NCBI GenBank assembly: GCA_016745055.1
Contig: JADGDF010000006.1
Span: 1 to 60,976 of the forward strand
Direction of reading: 5' to 3'
DNA from: Thiotrichaceae bacterium
GTDB taxonomy: Bacteria > Pseudomonadota > Gammaproteobacteria > Beggiatoales > Beggiatoaceae
DNA: 60,976 nt
A program made the translations under genes and the position numbers. The notes beneath the pieces were generated by a model, which searched no databases, was not told the DNA's origin, and saw nothing but the letters and a program-made list of their open reading frames with translations. Positions 27,835 to 36,877 of the stretch are shown here, piece after piece. Within the stretch, counting starts at the first letter, position 1, and every line of letters begins with the position of its first letter.

Positions 27835-29529
27835 ATGGAAAATCTAACTTATCATGAATTACAATTTCCATTTAATATTTATGGATATATATTAACTTCC
27901 CAGGCTAGTCATAATTTACATTATGGTTTGTTAGAAGAAACAACGGATTTATCTACGGCACAACAATATGCTTTTGATTTACTGAAAAAGCATTTGCCAG
28001 ATTCCTCCAAAGATATTTTAGTTGTTCCCCCTATAATAACAACGATGCCAGATTTCCTTCAACAACATTATAAGGTGACAACTTTACAATATGCATCGCC
28101 TGTCGAACAGATATTATCGGCTGTTTTTGAGGATTTTGATTCTAACAAGGTTTTTGATGCTATTATCTTCCACCAAACAAGTCAATATCTTAAAAATTTA
28201 ACCTTATTCAACAAAGCACATAGTTTACTAAAAGAAAATGGCACTATTCTATTACTAGATGAGGTAGGTTTAAATTATACTGCACAAGAAGGTATTGAGA
28301 ATCTTCCTTTATTAAAATATAGAGTTGCGCAAGCAGAACGCTGTGGTTTTAAATTAGTTGAGCAATTGGATTTAAGTTCAAAGATTATTCCTTTTTTAGA
28401 AAAAATTTTTCAGCTCATTCAAAGCGATCATAAACAATTACTAATAAATTTATCACTTTCTCATGAAAAATTACAAGAAAGTCTTCACTTTTTACACAAT
28501 AGACTGCAAGGATACCAGAAGCAAAAATATGGTTATATGCTGCTGAAATTTGAAAAAGTAGCCACCCCGCGTTGGAAACTTAAAGAAGTCACTCAACAAG
28601 ATCAAATGGCTATGCGGCAAACTTTCGCTGAAGTTTTTCAACATGAAATGTCTCCCGAAATGTGGCAGTGGAAATATGGAAAGAGCCACGGTATGGCAAC
28701 CGCTGCTTGGCAAAATAACAAAATTGTTGCCCACTATGGTGGCATCACTCGTGAATTAATGTATTTTGGCCAACCCAAAACAGGTGTACAAATTGTGGAT
28801 GTAATGGTAGCGGCAACTGACCGCGGGGTATTAACGCGAAAAGGCCCTTATTTTTTAGTGGGTGCTACCTTTCCTGAATGTTATGCTGGTTATGGTGCAA
28901 AGATTTTACTAGGATTTGGTTTTCCTACCCAGCGAGCAATTCGTACTGCAGAAAGGCTTAAAGTCTATGAGGAAGTGGGTAAAATGAATGAAGTGACTTG
29001 GTCAACATTTAAAGCGGCTTCTCAAATAGGGACACGCGTTCGCCATTTACATCCTCTTACGAATCCCAAAGATAGAAGTATGATTGATGATTTATGGATG
29101 CAAATGTCCAAAGATTTTGAACAAACAATTATTGGTGTTCGTGATTGGTTTTATATCCAATATCGTTATTTTATGCACCCACATAAACAATATGAATTAC
29201 TATTAGTCAGTCAACGTTTTAGTCAAAAACCATTAGGTATTGTGGTTTTGCAGCGTACAGAAGATGAATGTAAACTACTTGATATTATTGCACCTCAGAA
29301 GAATTTCGCCCTCTTACTCAAACAAACACGCCGCATTGTAGGCAGTTGGGATATTCCTAAATTGACGTTATGGATCACAGAAAATTTTGTGCATTTATTT
29401 ACAAGGTTGGAAGGAAATGCTCAAACAATTGACATCAGAATCCCACACTGTATTTGGTATGAAGGTCCCCCGACAGACGAAGTGAAAGATCGTTGGTGGT
29501 TAATGGGTGGTGATACAGACTTTATGTAA
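27835..29529 (+). CDS. Degenerate methyltransferase-like domain fused to GNAT acetyltransferase
   Basis: The 564-aa protein has an N-terminal region (about residues 1-235) with the strand-helix order of a class I SAM methyltransferase: DILVVPP, FDAIIFHQTSQYL, ENGTILLLDEV. The glycine-rich SAM loop is replaced by VVPPIITTM, so cofactor binding is doubtful. The C-terminal region from about residue 240 (WKLKEVTQQDQMAMRQTFAEVF) is a GNAT-like domain: MWQWKYG, VAHYGGITRELM, VDVMVAATDRGVLTRKGPYFL, then TFPE. This pattern is seen in environmental proteobacteria in proteins annotated only as GNAT. The two domains may act on an unknown amine or peptide substrate. No related gene flanks it. Confidence 0.7.
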   Translation: MENLTYHELQFPFNIYGYILTSQASHNLHYGLLEETTDLSTAQQYAFDLLKKHLPDSSKDILVVPPIITTMPDFLQQHYKVTTLQYASPVEQILSAVFEDFDSNKVFDAIIFHQTSQYLKNLTLFNKAHSLLKENGTILLLDEVGLNYTAQEGIENLPLLKYRVAQAERCGFKLVEQLDLSSKIIPFLEKIFQLIQSDHKQLLINLSLSHEKLQESLHFLHNRLQGYQKQKYGYMLLKFEKVATPRWKLKEVTQQDQMAMRQTFAEVFQHEMSPEMWQWKYGKSHGMATAAWQNNKIVAHYGGITRELMYFGQPKTGVQIVDVMVAATDRGVLTRKGPYFLVGATFPECYAGYGAKILLGFGFPTQRAIRTAERLKVYEEVGKMNEVTWSTFKAASQIGTRVRHLHPLTNPKDRSMIDDLWMQMSKDFEQTIIGVRDWFYIQYRYFMHPHKQYELLLVSQRFSQKPLGIVVLQRTEDECKLLDIIAPQKNFALLLKQTRRIVGSWDIPKLTLWITENFVHLFTRLEGNAQTIDIRIPHCIWYEGPPTDEVKDRWWLMGGDTDFM

Positions 29530-29603
29530 GTTTTCTAATTAAAGCTAAAACCTCTGAATTAAGCGACATACAAGATATACTGCTTAATTACCAACATCTA
29601 TAA

Positions 29604-29674
29604 GGAATAGGAGTTAAATAACTTCCATCAGTTTTCAATCAGACCTGGCAGGTTTTAAAAACCTGCCAGGTCTT
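29604..29674. repeat. Family B palindromic repeat, copy 1 (reverse orientation)
   Basis: A near-perfect palindrome (AGACCTGGCAGGTTTT with AAAACCTGCCAGGTCT) has a conserved flank GGAATAG...AACTTCCAT...CAATCAG on its left side. The same flank lies on the right side of the copy at 36643, so copies exist in both orientations. Confidence 0.85.
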
Positions 29675-29765
29675 GTTTCTGATTTTATTTAATTCCCGTT
29701 CCTAAGTATGAAGAATATGAAAATATCCTGCTACAATTTAGGCTAAAATTAAAAAGTGAGATGAT

Positions 29766-30797
29766 ATGATTAAAGTTGGCATCGTTGGTGGAACAGGTTA
29801 TACAGGCGTAGAACTTCTGCGTTTATTAGTGCAACATCCTCAAGTTGAAATTCAAGCAGTGACCTCTCGAGCAGAAGCAGGCAAACCGATTTCGGAATTG
29901 TTTCCAAATTTACGCGGCAAACTTACCTTGAACTTTAGCGATCCTAAAGATGCAGATTTAGACAACTGCGATATGATTTTTTACGCAACGCCTAATGGCA
30001 CCGCCATGCAAACCACACCAGAATTATTAGCCGCAGGTTGTAAAGTTATTGATTTAGCCGCAGATTTTAGAATTAAAGACATAACCGTTTGGGAAAAATG
30101 GTATGGCATGACGCACACTTGTCCTGAATTAGTGGCAGAAGCAGTATACGGCTTACCTGAAATTAATCGTCAAGCCATTGCTCAAGCTAGACTTGTTGCC
30201 AATCCTGGTTGTTATCCAACAGCAACTACTTTAGGTTTTTTACCACTTGTGAAAAAAGGTTTAATTGATATTAATCAACTCATTGCCGATGCAAAATCGG
30301 GTGTAAGCGGGGCTGGCAGAAAAGCTTCAGTGCCTGCTTTAATGGGTGAAACCGGTGAAAGCTTTAAAGCTTATGCAGTATCAGGACATCGCCATTTGCC
30401 AGAAATTAGTCAAACATTAACTCATATTGCAAAGCAACCAGTTAATTTAACCTTTGTGCCACACTTAGTCCCGATGATTCGGGGCATTCACGCAACATTG
30501 TATGCAACTTTGCAAGATACTTCTTTAGATTTAACTGAGTTATATGCTGATTTTTACCAAAATGAACCTTTTGTGGATGTTTTACCCAATGGTGCTCATC
30601 CTGAAACTCGTAGCGTACGTGGTGTAAATACCTGTCAAATTGCTATTCATCGTCCTCAATCAGGCAATACAGCTGTTGTGTTATCAGTCATTGATAATTT
30701 GGTTAAAGGTGCAGCAGGACAGGCTATTCAAAATATGAATATCATGTGTGGTTTTGCCGAAACGATGGGACTTGAAGGGGTAGGATTATTACCCTAG
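29766..30797 (+). CDS. argC: N-acetyl-gamma-glutamyl-phosphate reductase
   Basis: This 343-aa NADPH enzyme reduces N-acetylglutamyl phosphate to the semialdehyde in arginine synthesis. The Rossmann motif [17 protein letters not shown] is at residues 4-20, the catalytic Cys lies in [14 protein letters not shown], and the later conserved [32 protein letters not shown] and [15 protein letters not shown]-like segments are present. It sits between two family B repeats, with no other arg gene here. Confidence 0.95.
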   Translation: MIKVGIVGGTGYTGVELLRLLVQHPQVEIQAVTSRAEAGKPISELFPNLRGKLTLNFSDPKDADLDNCDMIFYATPNGTAMQTTPELLAAGCKVIDLAADFRIKDITVWEKWYGMTHTCPELVAEAVYGLPEINRQAIAQARLVANPGCYPTATTLGFLPLVKKGLIDINQLIADAKSGVSGAGRKASVPALMGETGESFKAYAVSGHRHLPEISQTLTHIAKQPVNLTFVPHLVPMIRGIHATLYATLQDTSLDLTELYADFYQNEPFVDVLPNGAHPETRSVRGVNTCQIAIHRPQSGNTAVVLSVIDNLVKGAAGQAIQNMNIMCGFAETMGLEGVGLLP

Positions 30798-30826
30798 GAA
30801 TGGGAATTTAATAAAACCTAAAATAA

Positions 30827-30892
30827 AGACTTGGCAGGTTTTAAAAACCTGCCAGGTCTGATTGAAAAATTGTGGAAGTTATTAAGTTTTCG
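30827..30892. repeat. Family B palindromic repeat, copy 2
   Basis: AGACTTGGCAGGTTTT pairs with AAAACCTGCCAGGTCT, one G-T change from perfect, followed by GATTGAAA and TGGAAGTTATT as in the other copies. It lies between argC and hemH. Confidence 0.85.
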
Positions 30893-30939
30893 TGCCTTAG
30901 TGTAAAATGTTTATTCTACACTCCTGACTCCTGACGCCC

Positions 30940-31956
30940 ATGAACAGTTATTTAAATCCAGACACTTACACAACTGACAAACCTTTACATACAGGTGTTT
31001 TGCTTATCAATTTGGGCACACCAGATGCCCCTACACCAAAAGCATTAAAGGTTTATTTGCGGGAATTTTTGTCTGATCCAAGAATTACAGAATTACCACG
31101 TTGGTTTTGGCTGCCAATTTTACACGGCATTATTTTAAATATACGTCCTAAACGTTCAGCTTTGTTGTATCAAAAAATCTGGACAGAAGCAGGTTCCCCA
31201 TTATTAGCGACAACCCAACAGCAAGCAATAACTTTACAACAACGTTTTTCTGAGCAAAAAGTAACAGTGGTTTATGCCATGCGTTATGGCAATCCATCAA
31301 TTACTGTAGGATTAGAAAAATTGAGACAGGCAAATGCACAACGTATTTTGTGTTTGCCACTATACCCCCAATATTCCTCTTCTACCACAGGTTCAACCTT
31401 TGATGCTGTTGTCGAAGTCTTAAAAAAATGGCGTTGGTGGCCAGAATTGCGTTTAATTACTCATTATTATAATCAGCCTAGTTATATCAATGCGTTGGTT
31501 GAACAAATTCAGGCAGATTGGGCACAACGTCAACGGCCAGAAAAATTATTAATTTCTTTTCATGGTACGCCTAAACGTTTTCAACAGGCTGGTGATCCTT
31601 ATTACGTTCACTGCCAGCAAACAGCACAAGTTATGGCAGAGCAACTACAATTGACAGAAAATCAGTGGCAACTTGTGTTTCAATCCCGTTTTGGTAAAGA
31701 AGAATGGTTAATGCCTTATCTGGACAAAACGTTGGAAAAATTGGGGCAAGCGGGAACTTCACGGGTGGATGTGATTTGTCCAGGATTTTCAGCCGATTGT
31801 TTGGAAACTTTGGAAGAAGTTAATGAAACGAATCGAAATATGTTTTTGCAATCAGGTGGTCAGGAATTTCACTATATTCCCGCGCTTAATAGTTCATCTG
31901 CACACATTGATATGTTGCAAAAATTGATTCAGCAGCATATTTGCGGTTGGCAATAA
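30940..31956 (+). CDS. hemH: Ferrochelatase
   Basis: This 338-aa enzyme inserts ferrous iron into protoporphyrin IX, the last step of protohaem synthesis. Family signs: GVLLINLGTPDAPT at the N-terminus, VYLREFLSDPRI, YAMRYGNPSI, LPLYPQYSSSTTGS, the catalytic His in ISFHGTPKRF, QSRFGKEEWLMPY and the CPGFSADCLETLEE region with the active-site Glu. Length is standard. No clear Shine-Dalgarno precedes the ATG. Confidence 0.95.
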   Translation: MNSYLNPDTYTTDKPLHTGVLLINLGTPDAPTPKALKVYLREFLSDPRITELPRWFWLPILHGIILNIRPKRSALLYQKIWTEAGSPLLATTQQQAITLQQRFSEQKVTVVYAMRYGNPSITVGLEKLRQANAQRILCLPLYPQYSSSTTGSTFDAVVEVLKKWRWWPELRLITHYYNQPSYINALVEQIQADWAQRQRPEKLLISFHGTPKRFQQAGDPYYVHCQQTAQVMAEQLQLTENQWQLVFQSRFGKEEWLMPYLDKTLEKLGQAGTSRVDVICPGFSADCLETLEEVNETNRNMFLQSGGQEFHYIPALNSSSAHIDMLQKLIQQHICGWQ

Positions 31957-31989
31957 ATGCATAGTAGTGATGAAATGTATTTTTTATAT

Positions 31990-33096
31990 TTATTCTGTCG
32001 GTAAAGTGAAATAGAATATATTACCTTCATTGTGGGAGCTATCAACACCGACTTCTCCCCCAAGTTTTTTTACGACTTGTTGTACGATTGATAACCCTAA
32101 ACCATGACCTTCTGCACGATCTTGGTGTAAACGGGTAAACGGTGTAAATAATTGTGCACAAGCCTCTGGTTCCAAATAGTTTCCATTATCATGTACCCAA
32201 AATTTAACTTTTCCCTGCTCAACGGAGGAACCAACACGCACTTCAGGGGGTTGTCCCCCATATTTTAATGCATTGCTAATATAATTGACCCATACTTCTT
32301 CTACCCAAGGCGCATATCCTTGAGCTGAGTGCCATTCATCTGCGGCAGTCACTGTGCCGTTATATTGTTTTATAACATGAAATAAACGTTGTGAAATAAT
32401 TTGCTCAACCATATCTTTCATATTGAGCGTAGTTTTTTCTACTTCCGCTTTTTTGGAAACGCCTGCAAGCAGTAATAGTGCATCAATAATACTCACCATT
32501 TTTTGTCCTGCTTGTTGCACTGAGGTTAAATTTTCAAGAATGTTTTCATCATCAATTTTTTCATGACAATCATCAATTAAAATATCAGTTAATCCTACAA
32601 CAATATTTAATGGGTTTTTTAAATCATGAGCAACAGTGCGAGAAAAAGCATCAAGTTCCATATTGCGCGTTTCTAACTCAGCCATATGTAATGTGAGTTG
32701 TTTTTGTAAATTACGGAAGTTCAGTTGACTAGTGACTCTTGCAAGCACTTCTTCTTGTTGAATTGGTTTGGTAATATAATCGACAGCCCCTAAATTGAAG
32801 CCTTTAACCTTATCTACTGTTTCAGCTAAGGCTGTCATAAAAATAACAGGTATTTCTTTAGTCGTTTCTTTAGATTTTAAAATTTTACAGGCTTCAAATC
32901 CATCAATGCCAGGCATCATTACATCAAGTAGAATTAAATCCGGTTTTGCATACTCTGCTTTTTGAATAGCTTTTTTACCATCTTGAGCAACTAATACTTT
33001 GTAACCTGAGTTGGTTAAAAACTCAAACAAAATGCTGATATTCGCAGGGACATCATCCACAATGAGTAATGTTCCCTTAGAAAGTACATCTTTCAT
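31990..33096 (-). CDS. Receiver-domain-first histidine kinase
   Basis: The 368-aa cytoplasmic protein has an N-terminal receiver domain (LLIVDDVPANI, acceptor Asp in LILLDVMMPGIDG, Lys in YITKPI), a coiled linker, then HisKA with acceptor His in FSRTVAHDLKNPLNI and a HATPase domain (NYISNALKYGG, VHDNGN, GHGLGLSIV). The G1 box is DNGN rather than DxGxG, slightly reduced. It has no membrane helix or own sensor, so it is fed by another kinase and likely phosphorylates a downstream regulator. The start is the ATG at 33096 after GGTGGAAGAA; a GTG three codons earlier is possible. Confidence 0.88.
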   Translation of the reverse strand: MKDVLSKGTLLIVDDVPANISILFEFLTNSGYKVLVAQDGKKAIQKAEYAKPDLILLDVMMPGIDGFEACKILKSKETTKEIPVIFMTALAETVDKVKGFNLGAVDYITKPIQQEEVLARVTSQLNFRNLQKQLTLHMAELETRNMELDAFSRTVAHDLKNPLNIVVGLTDILIDDCHEKIDDENILENLTSVQQAGQKMVSIIDALLLLAGVSKKAEVEKTTLNMKDMVEQIISQRLFHVIKQYNGTVTAADEWHSAQGYAPWVEEVWVNYISNALKYGGQPPEVRVGSSVEQGKVKFWVHDNGNYLEPEACAQLFTPFTRLHQDRAEGHGLGLSIVQQVVKKLGGEVGVDSSHNEGNIFYFTLPTE

Positions 33097-33317
33097 TTCT
33101 TCCACCCTAATTATTCTGCAATATATAGTCTAAATATAGAATTATGAATTTACCTAGCTTATTAATCAAGCAACATGTTACGGGAAATATTCAAAACCTA
33201 GAATAAAGCGCAATTTACAATAACAAGAAGTTTTTTTTGAAATAAAATAAAGGGCAGCAACCAATAAGCCAGCTTGAGCTAAAAACTAAAACTCAAGTTA
33301 TCAACTTAGTTGTCACA

Positions 33318-33350
33318 AGTATTGTTGTTATCATCGTGCCTAACAATACT
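33318..33350. repeat. Hairpin with 9-bp perfect stem
   Basis: AGTATTGTT at 33318-33326 pairs exactly with AACAATACT at 33342-33350, leaving a 15-base loop. There is no T-run, so it is not a classical terminator. Confidence 0.55.
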
Positions 33351-33501
33351 GAAAGTGCTTCAAAAAATAGTCTGCCCTGTATACCAAAATTACGATGAGT
33401 TTGTCGCAGTATGCTATGAATTTTTACAATAGTGATGCACTCTAAATGGTAAGCATAATTTATTATTAATGCTTATGCATTAAAATTCAAAACTAATTAC
33501 T

Positions 33502-33548
33502 CTCAATGAGTTGTTGTGTTGCAATATAACAATTAAATAAAATCAATA
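33502..33548. repeat. Upstream copy of the sdh leader element
   Basis: It begins TCAATGAGTTGTTGTG and continues with TTGCAATATAACAATT and AATAAAATCAAT. The second copy at 33841 shares this pattern with a five-base insertion and scattered substitutions. Confidence 0.55.
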
Positions 33549-33840
33549 AGTTATATGATTTAATACGTAAACTGTTAAAGATAAAAAATTTTTGAATGTC
33601 TGTCTCTATTGACAGAATTTTCTTCTATTGATATACCATCATAATAATTCACTGATTTATTGATAAAACCATATTTTTTAACTTCTTAAAAAATAATATA
33701 TTTTTATAAAATCTCAGTAAAACCTAATTAATACCTGATTTTAAAATAGACTTTTGTAGCACTAATTTGCTACACTCATGTGCATATAGAGAATAATTTA
33801 AATTAGGGTTTAAACACTCAAAAAATAAAAATGATTAATT

Positions 33841-33890
33841 TCAATGAATTATTTTGCTGCTTTGCAATATAATAATTCAATAAAATTAAT
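33841..33890. repeat. Downstream copy of the sdh leader element
   Basis: It begins TCAATGAATTATTTTG and continues TTGCAATATAATAATT and AATAAAATTAAT. CAATATAATAA contains a good -10 hexamer (TATAAT), so it could be the sdhC promoter region, 62 bp before the sdhC ATG. Confidence 0.5.
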
Positions 33891-33952
33891 TGAAATTACC
33901 TATTTTTAGTATATAAATATTTTACTTAGTTCTGAGTAAAAGAGAAAATGTT

Positions 33953-34336
33953 ATGCATAAACGTCCGCTTTCTCCACATCTACAAATCTATAAAATGCCA
34001 ATGACTGCGGGGCTAATGTCAATTACCCACCGCATGACAGGCGTATTTTTAGTTTTAGGCACTTTAGCATTAAGTTATTGGCTAATGGCCATTGCAGCAG
34101 GTGTTAATGCCTATTTACAAGCACAACAACTCTTAGCTTCAGTACCGGGATTAGTGCTACTATTTTTATGGAGCGTGGCCTTATTTTACCATTTTTGTAA
34201 CGGTATTCGACATCTGTTTTGGGATACTGGCGCAGGGTTTGACCTTAAACAAGGCCAAATTTCAGGTTATTTTGTTTTATTTATGACTATTTTTCTCACC
34301 TGCCTAACTTGGGGTATTGCCTTTTTAGGAACTTAA
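33953..34336 (+). CDS. sdhC: Succinate dehydrogenase cytochrome b556 subunit
   Basis: This 127-aa inner-membrane anchor subunit starts RPLSPHLQIYKMPMTAGLMSITHRMTG, the standard SdhC N-terminus with the quinone-site Ser and the haem-side His region. Three membrane helices follow, with the conserved YHFCNGIRHLFWD containing the haem-ligand His. It binds haem b with SdhD and anchors the catalytic dimer. One base separates it from sdhD. Confidence 0.95.
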   Translation: MHKRPLSPHLQIYKMPMTAGLMSITHRMTGVFLVLGTLALSYWLMAIAAGVNAYLQAQQLLASVPGLVLLFLWSVALFYHFCNGIRHLFWDTGAGFDLKQGQISGYFVLFMTIFLTCLTWGIAFLGT

Positions 34337-34337
34337 T

Positions 34338-34730
34338 ATGCACACACCAGACTTACGTTCACCCATTGCCCGAGTACATAGCTTAGGATCGGCCCGCTCA
34401 GGGACTGAGGTATTTGTTGCTCAAAGATTGACCGCGATTGCCTTAATTCCTCTGATTATTTGGTTTATGGTTTCTATCCTTTCTTTAGTGGGTGCTGATT
34501 ATGAAACAGTGGTTGCTTGGATTCGTGCGCCGTGGGTAACCGTATTTTTAATTTTACTGATGCTCATCTTGTTTTATCACGCACTGCTAGGTTTGAAAGA
34601 AGTTATCCAAGACTATGTGCATCACGAGATTTTAAAAACTATCACCATAGTCAGCATGCAATTCTTTGTCATTACGATTGCCTTGGCTTCCGTACTAGCT
34701 ATTCTACGTATTGCATTGGGAGGCATCTAA
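34338..34730 (+). CDS. sdhD: Succinate dehydrogenase membrane anchor subunit
   Basis: The 130-aa protein has three membrane helices. The N-terminal RSPIARVHSLGSARSGTEVFVAQR is typical of SdhD, and LILFYHALLGLKEVIQDYVHHE carries the haem-ligand His and the quinone-site Tyr/Asp. It is followed immediately by sdhA, with no spacer. Confidence 0.95.
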   Translation: MHTPDLRSPIARVHSLGSARSGTEVFVAQRLTAIALIPLIIWFMVSILSLVGADYETVVAWIRAPWVTVFLILLMLILFYHALLGLKEVIQDYVHHEILKTITIVSMQFFVITIALASVLAILRIALGGI

Positions 34731-36515
34731 GTGGCAGCTTACGACATAATTGATCATAGTTACGATGTAGTAGTGGTGGGCGCAGGTGGTGCAGGATTAC
34801 GAGCGACTTTAGGTATGGCAGAAAAAGGTTTAGCGACAGCGTGTATCACCAAAGTTTTTCCTACCCGCAGCCATACAACCGCAGCCCAAGGTGGCATCAG
34901 CGCTTCTTTAGGTAATATGGGTGCCGATAAATGGCAATGGCATATGTATGATACAGTTAAAGGGTCTGATTGGTTGGGAGATCAAGATGCCATTGAATAC
35001 ATGTGTCGTGAAGCTGCACCGGCCATTATTGAGTTGGAACATTACGGTGTGCCTTTTTCGCGTACTGAAGCAGGTAAAATCTATCAACGTCCTTTTGGAG
35101 GGATGACCACCAATTTTGGTGAAGGGACGGCACAACGCACTTGTGCGGCGGCGGATAGAACGGGTCACGCTATTTTGCATACTTTATATCAACAATCTTT
35201 AAAACATAAGGCTGATTTTTATATTGAATATTTTGTCCTTGATTTGATCATGGATGAAGATGTATGTCGTGGTGTCATCGCCTTAAATATGGAAGAAGGT
35301 ACTATTCACCGTTTTCGAGCGCATATGGTCGTACTTGCCACAGGGGGTTATGGCAGAGTTTATTTCTCTTCTACTTCAGCCCATACCTGCACAGGCGATG
35401 GGGGTGGTATGGCATTACGCGCAGGTTTACCATTGCAAGATATGGAATTTGTGCAATTTCATCCCACGGGTATTTACGGTTCTGGTTGTTTGGTGACCGA
35501 AGGTGCGCGAGGAGAAGGTGGTTATTTGACCAATGCAGATGGTGAACGATTTATGCCACGTTATGCGCCGAATGCAAAAGATTTAGCTTCACGTGATGTA
35601 GTTAGTCGTGCCATGACAATGGAAATTCGAGAAGGTCGGGGAATGGGTGAACATAAAGATCACATTCACCTACATTTAGAACAATTAGCCCCTGAAGTTA
35701 TTGAAGAAAGATTGCCTGCCATTGCAAAATTGGCAAAAGTTTTTGCGGGAATTGATATTACAAAAGAACCTATTCCTGTGATTCCTACGGTACATTACAA
35801 TATGGGCGGTATTCCAACGAATTACCGTGCGGAAGTTATTCAGCCTAAAGGCAAAAATCCAGAGCGGGTGGTCAGAGGTTTAATGGCGATTGGTGAATGT
35901 GCTTGTGTTTCAGTACATGGCGCTAATCGGTTAGGCTCAAATTCACTGCTGGATATTATTGTTTTTGGTAGAGCGGCGGCCATTCGGTGTGCGGAAGTCG
36001 TTAAACCACGTTCTGCCCATAAACCATTACCGGGTGAAGCTGGAGAAATTGCCATTTCACGTTTGGATAAACTGCGTTATGCCAACGGTAATAGTTCTTC
36101 AGGCGAACTACGTTTAGCCATGCAAAAAACCATGCAAAATCATGCGGCCGTCTTTCGTACTGGTGAAAATTTGCAACTGGGTGTGCAAAAAATTAATGAA
36201 TTATTTCAAGCATTTGAAAAAATAAAAATGACTGATCGATCTTTAATTTGGAATTCGGATTTATTAGAAACGTTGGAATTAGAAAACTTACTCGGTCAGG
36301 CGGTTGTCACTATGCATTCTGCTTTAAATCGGACTGAGAGTCGCGGCGGTCATGCAAGAGAGGATTACCCTCAGCGAGATGATGAAAACTGGCTAAAACA
36401 TTCGTTGGCACAGTTAGAGGCTTCAGGTCAGGTTGAATTTAATTATCGACCCGTCCATTTGCATACTTTAACAGATGAAGTCAGCACAGTGCAGCCTAAA
36501 CCGCGAGTGTATTAA
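34731..36515 (+). CDS. sdhA: Succinate dehydrogenase flavoprotein subunit
   Basis: This 594-aa flavoprotein oxidises succinate. The dinucleotide fold [13 protein letters not shown] is at the N-terminus, the covalent-FAD His is in [16 protein letters not shown], and the catalytic region [21 protein letters not shown] and [11 protein letters not shown] are intact, with [17 protein letters not shown] and a complete C-terminal domain. It starts with GTG directly after the sdhD stop. sdhB, which nearly always follows in this operon type, is absent: a terminator comes 43 bp after the stop. The gene itself appears fully functional. Confidence 0.96.
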   Translation: MAAYDIIDHSYDVVVVGAGGAGLRATLGMAEKGLATACITKVFPTRSHTTAAQGGISASLGNMGADKWQWHMYDTVKGSDWLGDQDAIEYMCREAAPAIIELEHYGVPFSRTEAGKIYQRPFGGMTTNFGEGTAQRTCAAADRTGHAILHTLYQQSLKHKADFYIEYFVLDLIMDEDVCRGVIALNMEEGTIHRFRAHMVVLATGGYGRVYFSSTSAHTCTGDGGGMALRAGLPLQDMEFVQFHPTGIYGSGCLVTEGARGEGGYLTNADGERFMPRYAPNAKDLASRDVVSRAMTMEIREGRGMGEHKDHIHLHLEQLAPEVIEERLPAIAKLAKVFAGIDITKEPIPVIPTVHYNMGGIPTNYRAEVIQPKGKNPERVVRGLMAIGECACVSVHGANRLGSNSLLDIIVFGRAAAIRCAEVVKPRSAHKPLPGEAGEIAISRLDKLRYANGNSSSGELRLAMQKTMQNHAAVFRTGENLQLGVQKINELFQAFEKIKMTDRSLIWNSDLLETLELENLLGQAVVTMHSALNRTESRGGHAREDYPQRDDENWLKHSLAQLEASGQVEFNYRPVHLHTLTDEVSTVQPKPRVY

Positions 36516-36557
36516 TTAATACGTTAAGATAGTTTTAACAAGTCATCACTTCCCCTC

Positions 36558-36589
36558 AAAAGCGCATCATTTTATGATAGATGCGTTTT
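36558..36589 (+). terminator. Intrinsic terminator of the sdh operon
   Basis: AAAAGCGCATC and GATGCGTTTT form the stem, with an AT-rich loop, giving A-run upstream and T-run downstream. It lies 43 bp after the sdhA stop, which confirms that transcription ends before any sdhB. Confidence 0.7.
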
Positions 36590-36642
36590 GCTTCTAGTAT
36601 TCTGCCCCCTACCTGGCTGGTATCTGATTTTTGATGTAAGAC

Positions 36643-36712
36643 AGACCTGGCAGGTTTTAAAAACCTGCCAGGTCTGATTGAAAGCTTATGGAAGTTATTT
36701 AATTCCTATTCC
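36643..36712. repeat. Family B palindromic repeat, copy 3
   Basis: It contains AGACCTGGCAGGTTTT pairing with AAAACCTGCCAGGTCT, then GATTGAAA, TGGAAGTTATTTAATTCC and TATTCC, matching the flank of copy 1 in the opposite orientation. A family C element begins a few bases downstream. Confidence 0.85.
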
Positions 36713-36715
36713 TAA

Positions 36716-36800
36716 GCGCGTAGGAGTGCAAACTTGAGTTTGCACACGCAAGATAAATCTTGCACTCCATTCAAACTGAAAAAATCCTTAACTTAATGGC
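36716..36800. repeat. Family C miniature element lacking its left end
   Basis: The interior (GCAAACT...AGTTTGCACACGCAAG, AAATCTTGCACTCC) and the right terminal repeat CTTAACTTAATGGC (36787-36800) match the full copy at 52111. The left terminal repeat is missing where it abuts the family B element. Confidence 0.8.
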
Positions 36801-36877
36801 AGTAACCATGAATCTTTTATGGGTATACTTACGTGTCTACTCTTTGATCATCGATAAAACACTACTCACATAATTTT

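Larger units (their letters stand above)
33106..33952. other. Long AT-rich noncoding region before sdhC
   Basis: This 847-bp region has no credible reading frame in either strand. It holds a hairpin (33318-33350) and two imperfect copies of a 47-50 bp element (33502-33548 and 33841-33890), the second adjoining sdhC. The length suggests a complex control region, or that a gene has decayed beyond recognition. Confidence 0.6.
36516..36877. other. Intergenic space filled by terminator and repeats
   Basis: The 362-bp gap between sdhA and rsmB contains, in order, the sdh terminator, one family B and one family C repeat. Nothing that looks like sdhB remains. Confidence 0.8.

Noticed and set aside
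29604-36712. Family B repeats as a CRISPR array
   Set aside because: Copies are kilobases apart, in both orientations, and lack regular spacers.
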